A stretch of 64,000 bases of DNA from contig CM034598.1 in the NCBI GenBank assembly GCA_020091685.1, positions 16,287,362 to 16,351,361 of the forward strand, written 5' to 3'. Position numbers and translations under genes: made by a program. Source of the stretch: Lutjanus erythropterus. Lineage: Eukaryota; Chordata; Actinopteri; Lutjaniformes; Lutjanidae. Of the stretch, positions 57,953 to 64,000 are shown piece after piece (positions within the stretch are counted from its first letter, which is position 1; every line of letters starts with the position of its first letter). The notes below the pieces were generated by a model. That model made no database searches and was not told the DNA's origin. It saw only the letters and a list, made by a program, of their open reading frames with translations.

Positions 57953-60895
57953 TTTTCAAAGTTTTTCAAAAATTCTGAATCAGAAGTCGTTCAGCATACA
58001 GTCATGAGTGTGACTGTAGTTAAAATTAGGCCGATTGGTCCATTCAGGCTCCAGGAAAAATATGTAGTTAGGATTCTGGAGTGAAATGTCCATTAAAGAC
58101 AGAACTAAGAATTTACTTTTGCATGGTTCTTTTACATGGCCATCTATGTGCCATTATTAAGCCTTATCGCTCTAATTATTGGCTCACTACCTCTCTGGCT
58201 GACACTGTCAATAAAGTTAGAATTTTAGAGCTGTCACGATGTAAGTGATGTGTTTTCTGCCTGAAACCATCTGCACTGCTGTACCACAAGGTGTACATGA
58301 GATATTTTATTGTATTTACTTATTAAACCCCCCCTGAGTGTTAAGTTTGGTTGGGGGGTCAACATACACAACCGCTGTATAGAGATGCATACAATGCACT
58401 GTTGGAAACCTGAGATGTTTGTGTTTCAGTCGATCCCATCTGCATGCAGATATCTTGGTCTCAGGATGGCCGCTGCTGTCTACTCTTTTAACAGATACTG
58501 ATCCCAAAAATGATTATATGCAGTTTTTATATTAAATATGAAGGTAGAACACTTAAATTGTGTATATTTAGATAGTGCTTTTAAAATGAACAGCTTTTCC
58601 ACCACAGCACTTGTTTTGTATGTGTGCGGAGGCTCTGAGAAGAGCGCACATGTGGCGATGGGATTAAACTCTGTCTTCACCTGCTCTAACATAAGCTTCA
58701 AATGTTAGCATGTCTGGCTAACTAATGCAAGCTTACTATCTGCAGTAACTTTACCTCCAGCCCATGATCCATCTCTGTCTGCCTGGCTGTCTCAGGTGTA
58801 AGCCGGGTTAGCGTAGCTCTTATCTCGGCTCTCTTATGCGATCACGGTCTGGCTGGGTGACATCTCAAGGTCCGCTACACCAAAGTATTCCTTGTGCTTT
58901 CTTTTCCCATGTTAATGAGTGTATTTCTGTCATCTATCTTGTAGATATACCTCCCTTACGTCATCATATGACCTACGTTTGCTGAAATGTAAGCTAGCTT
59001 TAGTCTCAGTCTTAGCATTCGTGTTATATCATGCACACAGCTGTCAGGCAACTTTATATATTCACATTCTTGTTTTAAAATGTGTCAGATGTAAACTTTA
59101 GAACGCCAGTTAGCGTTTGTAAGTCATTATTTTAGCTGACAAAATCCACGGTCCTCAGCTAGAAATGAGAAGCTGCTTTTGTTTGCTTGTTTGTGGTCAC
59201 ACCTGGGTGTGTTTGTTTGTTTTGTTTGCATCTCTAAGGAATCACAGACCTTGTGCTTCAACAGTTACTCCCACTTTTGATGTTTAAATCTGCCACAGCA
59301 TAAACTGCATAAATGCAGCGCAAGAATGGAAAGTTTGGTAGCAACAGTAGCAGCTTTGCAAAGGGTCAATATATAGACTATCAAGTCTTGACAGATGCTG
59401 CAACTAAGTGGAGGTGGTCAGAAAAAAAAACCTAGAAGAATTGCTGATTCTCTCTTTTTGATTATTGAATTTCAATCGAATTTTGATTGAATATTGGAAT
59501 TGTGACACAGCTAGTAATTATTCATTTTCTGTGGTACTGAACACATCTGAATCACACTTGAACTTGGGACTGAGGCTAAATACTGTGGTCTTGTTGTCCA
59601 GCTGACAAGTCACAGTTATAGGTCATGTGCAGGCATGTTTTTAAACTTTGTACTGCAGAGAGTTCAAACTTAAATTACTCAATGCCACTGGCACTTACAG
59701 TGATTCAGTGACTGTTGAGGAACAAACTTCAGAGTGTTGCCTTTCAAAAGAAAACCATGCATGTACTCCAAATGGTTCAAGAACAACTTTCAAATGAGTT
59801 TGGGTAGGCCTTGGATAGGTGTTTTAATTTTAAAGTCGAAAGAGGTTGTAAAACATGTTTGTATAATGTAGTGTGTTCACACTGGAAAATTAACATAATT
59901 AACCTTTTTAAAAAAGTTAGTGTACACACTGAAAACACACGGTTTTTGATTGTGTTTTAATATAAGCTATTGTGGGCAAAGAAAAGCTGAAAAACATTAA
60001 GCATGTTGTGGATGGTGGTGAGACGGCTCAAGGACGATGATCATTTTTAAAGAGCAATTTTGCTATCTCTATTGATATTTTAATTAGCAGTTCCAACTGA
60101 CACGCTCGGGACACTGAAGTGTCCTGATACTCCAGACCAAAAAGTTTATTCAGTGTTGGTAGGAAGCAGAAAGGTACATTTATTCCCTGCACTGTGTTTC
60201 TGCAGTTACTATAAAAATACTGTATAGAAATCTAGTATTGAACTGGGATGCAGCTTTTTTCCTCCATCTTGCTCCAGAATTCCACCCACTGCACACCAGA
60301 TTACCTGAGACAGAAAACAGCGCCCTCCTGCTGTGCAGAGCGAATGCTCAGCTACTGATGTGGTTAAAAAAATATTCCCAAACCATGGCAGAAACAGAGC
60401 TGCAAAATAACAGAAATCTGTCTGAGTATTTTATGAATTCTCCGGTGTCTCCAGTTTTTTTTTTTTTTTCACCACCATGTCCATGTAAAAACCACACATG
60501 CTTTTATTTTCATGACAGCGTGTTCTGGCTCATCCTCAATGATTTACTCTCATGATGGATTATTAGCTGTTATGACACATTTCAAGCACAAGATTTTCAC
60601 ACATATTGATGTTAAGACTGTCAAACACAGACTTGAAAAGTCGTTTCTGTTGCTCCAACATGTTGACAAAAATATGGGAGAGTATGAATATATTTTGGGT
60701 TTAGTTGCCAAAATGTTAACACAGTCACTAGAGATACTGTAAGAATGTGCAGGGTGCACTGGAATCATCGATTAATATGATTCAAGGCCAGTGATTATTT
60801 GTGGACAAAAATTTATTTGTTTATTGCTGAACATACAAACATCATCAAATATCATCTCCTGTATACAACAAAAGCATCTGTAACATTTCATTTAG
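57953..60895. other. Unique DNA, no gene seen
   Basis: No gene is recognised over 2.9 kb. A small AT-rich run around 59440-59510 (TTGAATTTCAATCGAATTTT) resembles the end of an old transposon but has no partner. 58140-58220 contains TAATTATTGG-type motifs. A T-run lies at 60456-60470. Confidence 0.5.
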
Positions 60896-61758
60896 AGGAT
60901 TTGTGCATAAGACATTCATTACACTGTCATAACCATATCATGAACACGAAGGAGTCTTTATTCAAAGATTCAAGAATTGAAGGATGTCTTTAACATTTTA
61001 TCAATGTCATTTGATCAGTTATGTTCTTTTTAATGCAAAGCTGACATTGTTTGAGATGTCTTTGTCATGACAACTTGACATTAACCAAAAAAGTGTCAGT
61101 GTCTTCATTATGACAACATGACATTATCGTACATAGAGAGACTGTTTATCTTCATGTTTTCACATGATATTACACTGTCATATGTGTGACACTGGCCTTC
61201 ATGAGACCATTATAAGCGTGTCATGAATATTCGCCTTGACCTCAAGTAATGTGGTACATTTTGGGCTTGTCATAATGATGTCATTACATTTTTTAAGGCC
61301 AATTTGATGACAGTGTAGAGTACCAAGGAGATCTAACTTACAGACACACCTGATGGACAGATAGCAAACACATTTACTACAAAAGCATTTGACAGTCTAA
61401 TAAAACTTAATGACATCTTTATGAGTCAAAAGTTCAAAAACGTACTGTATATTAAAACATAAAAGTAAATAGTTTAGGTATGGTAATGTCAAGTTGTCAT
61501 TACAAGGTACTGACAGGCGATGTTCTCTTGGTTAATGTTATATTGTCATAACAAACACATTTTTGTCTCGGTTATAGTCAAATCATAAGAAAGACATCGA
61601 AAACAATGTCAGCTTTACATTAAAAATGACATAATTGACTGGATGACTCTCAATGACAACATCCATAAATATTCATTAAGACTCCTTCAAGTTCATGACA
61701 GGTGCCATGACATGGTTGTGACAGTGTAACGACAGTCTTATGTACACCCTGTCAGAAT
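60896..61758. mobile_element. Long-inverted-repeat (foldback) element, copy 2
   Basis: The left arm (GGATTTGTGCATAAGACATT, CATTACACTGTCATAACCAT, GAAGGAGTCTTTATTC) and the inverse complement of the right arm (GGGTGTACATAAGACTGTCG, TTACACTGTCACAACCATGT, CTTGAAGGAGTCTTAATG) match each other and the arms of copy 1 (15366-16340). The arms contain repeated 'GACATTAACCAA' / 'TTGGTTAATGT' blocks. Non-coding. Confidence 0.75.
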
Positions 61759-62949
61759 TAAGTGCAACCAAAAAGCCTCTTTAGCACAATAACCCACATT
61801 TGACAACTCTGATACTGTCGGTGCACCTTAACCCATTTACCATTTCTTTCTGTTGCAACAAGCTCAGTTTCCATGGAAATATTTAGGGTATTATGCAGTA
61901 TGTATTCGAGGAACACAGATCTCCTACCTAAGATCAGACCCTGAATAAATATATGTGAGTTCATATTTGGAATGTATGCAAATACATTCAACGTTGGCAC
62001 AAGCTTTAAATCAACAAGAAACAGTGAATTGGGCAGCTGTTCCAGTATTAAAGATTAAAGGAGAGATATTTTTTGTGTAATGTTCAATTTCTATGTATAA
62101 ATAACTAATGAGGGTCAGTAAAAGCCTTAAATTATCAAATGTGTCATTATTTTGCATTTCATCTCTTGTGTTGTTATCTTTATTTTGGATCACTCTTATC
62201 TCACCATGTGTTATTTATATGATCACTGCCTGCCAACACTTTGTCGGCACACAGCTGCGTTGATGGATGACGTGGTGGCTGTACTTTAAAAAAGGTAGAA
62301 GAGCAGTTAAAGAAGTCAAACTTTGCAAACAAGATATGAATAACAAATATAAACAACAACAAGTCTTTAACTCGCTTTTATCAAGAAGCCACTCAATGTG
62401 AATCAGGCGTGATTTGCGGAGAATTACTCTCTGAGGAGCGTCATAGAGCAGGATGAAATGCAGAGGTACCAGGAAGTATTTGGCACTCAACTGAGCGATC
62501 TGAATTGAAAATATATTGACTGCTTGCTGTCTGACAGGCGGTATGTCAGTGTGTGTATCCAGGTGGTTATATGAACATCGATTGGCTGGCTGGCTGTTTG
62601 TGTGTACTGATTCGCACCACCTGGCCTCACTGTTGCCAAGAGCATTACCCCCCAACAGTTTCTAGATATTAGTGGAAGAGCGTCTGTGGCACCATGAAAC
62701 TCCACAATAACTACTGTATTGGGAAACCATTATTGTACTGGCCAACATAATGATAGCTGTAGTTTAATGAGGCAATCGGCTGGGAGGGACCCATGATATG
62801 ATTAAATTTACCAATTTAATTAGTTTACTAATTTAAATGAGTTTGAAACTGCAATCTGCCCCAACAATGAGCTCTGGTCAGCATTTCAGTTACCTGTCAA
62901 CTGACTGAAACACTGGTTTTAAAACAAGAATTAAATTCACTGTTATCAG
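61759..62949. other. Unique DNA, no gene seen
   Basis: The 146-codon minus-strand frame at 62215-62655 has no recognisable domain and no splice-site context that I can see, so it is not called. No repeat is recognised. Confidence 0.5.
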
Positions 62950-63200
62950 CTGTGTTGGGTAAGTTACTCAGGAAGTGTACTAAGTTGTTTTTTTACTAGG
63001 GTTGTAATTAACCAAAGAAAATCTTGGTCAACTGAGATTCTACACATCTTTGACCAACTGATTGGTTGATGGAAGAAAATTGCACTTTAGCTTGAAATTA
63101 ATCAAATCAGCCGGTGTACTGAGTGACTCAACCTGGTAGGGAGCCAATCAAAGCTGACAAGCAGATGAATTCCTGCAGTCTGACAATTTTTTTCACATGT
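62950..63200 (+). mobile_element. Two adjoining transposon termini (truncated)
   Basis: GTGTTGGGTAAGTTACTCAG (62952-62971) is the start of the same element type as 19182-19320 but is lost after about 35 bases. From 62997, TAGGGTTGTAATTAACCAAA, then TCTTGGTCAACTGAGATTCT and GACCAACTGATTGGTTGATG, match one end of an hAT-like teleost element. The right end of the latter is not identified, so the end coordinate is approximate. Confidence 0.45.
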
Positions 63201-63609
63201 AGCTTTCACATGTATCATTTATAATTTGTTATTTTACTTGTTATGTTGCTATATTACTTTTGTACCTCCCTGAACTGCTGATCCAGTGAACTGTTACACC
63301 CAGAGAGAGCTTTTGTTGTTAGCTGTCCAGATGTTGGCTGTTGTGGAAACAAAACTCCACCTCTCTGAGCGGGGCCCGTAAATTAGATTCCATCACCACA
63401 TATTCTCTCTCAAGGTGGCCAACAAAGGTCTTTCTCTGTGGCAGCTTGACATTGTGTTTTCTCTATAATGCTGTGGTACATGCTTCATCAAATTACACGT
63501 TGTCCTTTTTGTGGTTCAAAGCATTTTGCTGCTCGCACAAAGTTTACAATGGACGGCAATGTTCTTTGCATCTTTGACTGAGACAAACTCAAAATAATGA
63601 CAATCTTCC
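63201..63609. other. Unique DNA, no gene seen
   Basis: The 78-codon frame at 63341-63577 has no recognisable motif. This stretch may be the interior of the preceding transposon. Confidence 0.4.
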
Positions 63610-63710
63610 ACCCAGAGCCGGCCTAACACATGAGCAAACACAACACCTGCTTAGGGCCCCTGTGGCCACCAGAGGCCCCGAAGAATGCCTGAAATGTCCC
63701 ACAAGAGAGC
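63610..63710 (+). mobile_element. Transposon terminus, type 'CAGAGCCGGCC...GCTTAGGGCCCC'
   Basis: CCAGAGCCGGCCTAACACAT, ACCTGCTTAGGGCCCCTGTG and GCCACCAGAGGCCCCGAAG form a recognisable terminus of a dispersed fish DNA element (general knowledge). The element probably continues past the end of the window. Confidence 0.5.
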
Positions 63711-63774
63711 TTATTATTATTATTATTGTAAAATATATTATAGGCTAGAGTGCCCTAGAGTGCACTAGAGTGCC
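63711..63774. repeat. (TTA)n and a 10-bp x3 tandem repeat
   Basis: TTA is repeated at 63711-63727. At 63745-63774 three 10-base units read CTAGAGTGCC, CTAGAGTGCA, CTAGAGTGCC. The rest of the window, to 64000, shows nothing recognised. Confidence 0.9.
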
Positions 63775-64000
63775 CATTCTATATTTCAGCATTAAAGTAA
63801 GAACCGGAAATATACATCATAATGTTGAGATCTGTAGTAAATCTTAAAATGACTCAACCGACTAATTATCCCCGTCTTTATAATCTTATGGATACCATAG
63901 GATTGTGTTTTGAGAGAGATCCTGACTCACAAAGCATTGTGGAATGTGACAAAGACAATGTGAGTTTGAGTTTTTTGCTCGAAATCACAGCACATTTTCA

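Noticed and set aside
62215-62655. 146-codon minus-strand frame
   Set aside because: No domain recognised and no surrounding coding signals; compatible with a chance frame.

Overview
This window looks like non-coding nuclear DNA from a ray-finned (probably percomorph) teleost fish. The basis is the sequence style: AT-rich unique DNA, long (CA)n microsatellites, and dispersed repeats of kinds I know from teleost genomes. These include TTAA-flanked piggyBac-like MITEs, hAT-type elements with 8-bp target duplications, 'agtacttaagta'-type elements, and retroposon tails of the 'CCCTnnnGGGGacaataaag' type. The teleost attribution comes from general knowledge of these repeats, not from a database search.

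I see no intact protein-coding gene, tRNA, rRNA, snRNA or known miRNA. The open reading frames present (longest about 196 codons) are low-complexity, repeat-derived or chance frames without a recognisable domain. The window is therefore either intergenic or the inside of a large intron. The only protein-coding trace I can support is a decayed, frameshifted zinc-finger start of an hAT transposase near 54.5 kb. One 48-codon frame behind an unusually good splice-acceptor-like sequence (35962-36108) is a weak exon candidate.

Layout. 0-4.9 kb: unique DNA plus one or two TTAA-flanked MITEs (2029-3262). 4.9-11.8 kb: three copies of an hAT-like 'A' element, one with a degenerate minisatellite inside and one split by a 280-bp palindromic MITE; also a 69-bp AC microsatellite. 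11.8-22 kb: unique DNA, a 975-bp long-inverted-repeat element, and several retroposon or dispersed-repeat fragments. 22-33 kb: mostly unique, with a GC-richer block (27.3-28.1 kb) that may be a conserved non-coding element and an hAT-like element (29.2-30.7 kb). 33.9-35.1 kb: an hAT element with a perfect 8-bp target duplication. 35.1-49.3 kb: a GC-richer stretch, four more TTAA-flanked MITEs in two families, a compound AT/AC microsatellite and a 0.6-kb minisatellite built on GCTAAtgTTAGC. 51.5-55.6 kb: a minus-oriented A element with an expanded minisatellite, then a nested cluster of at least three elements. 55.6-64 kb: unique DNA, a second foldback element (60.9-61.8 kb) and degraded transposon ends.

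The main story is transposon layering. Each element type leaves a readable signature (TTAA; 8-bp duplications; inverted termini), and relative insertion order can be read at several sites. I did not find an undescribed functional system. The most useful leads are the minisatellites that recur inside one transposon family, the nested insertions, and a few unique GC-richer blocks that deserve a conservation test.
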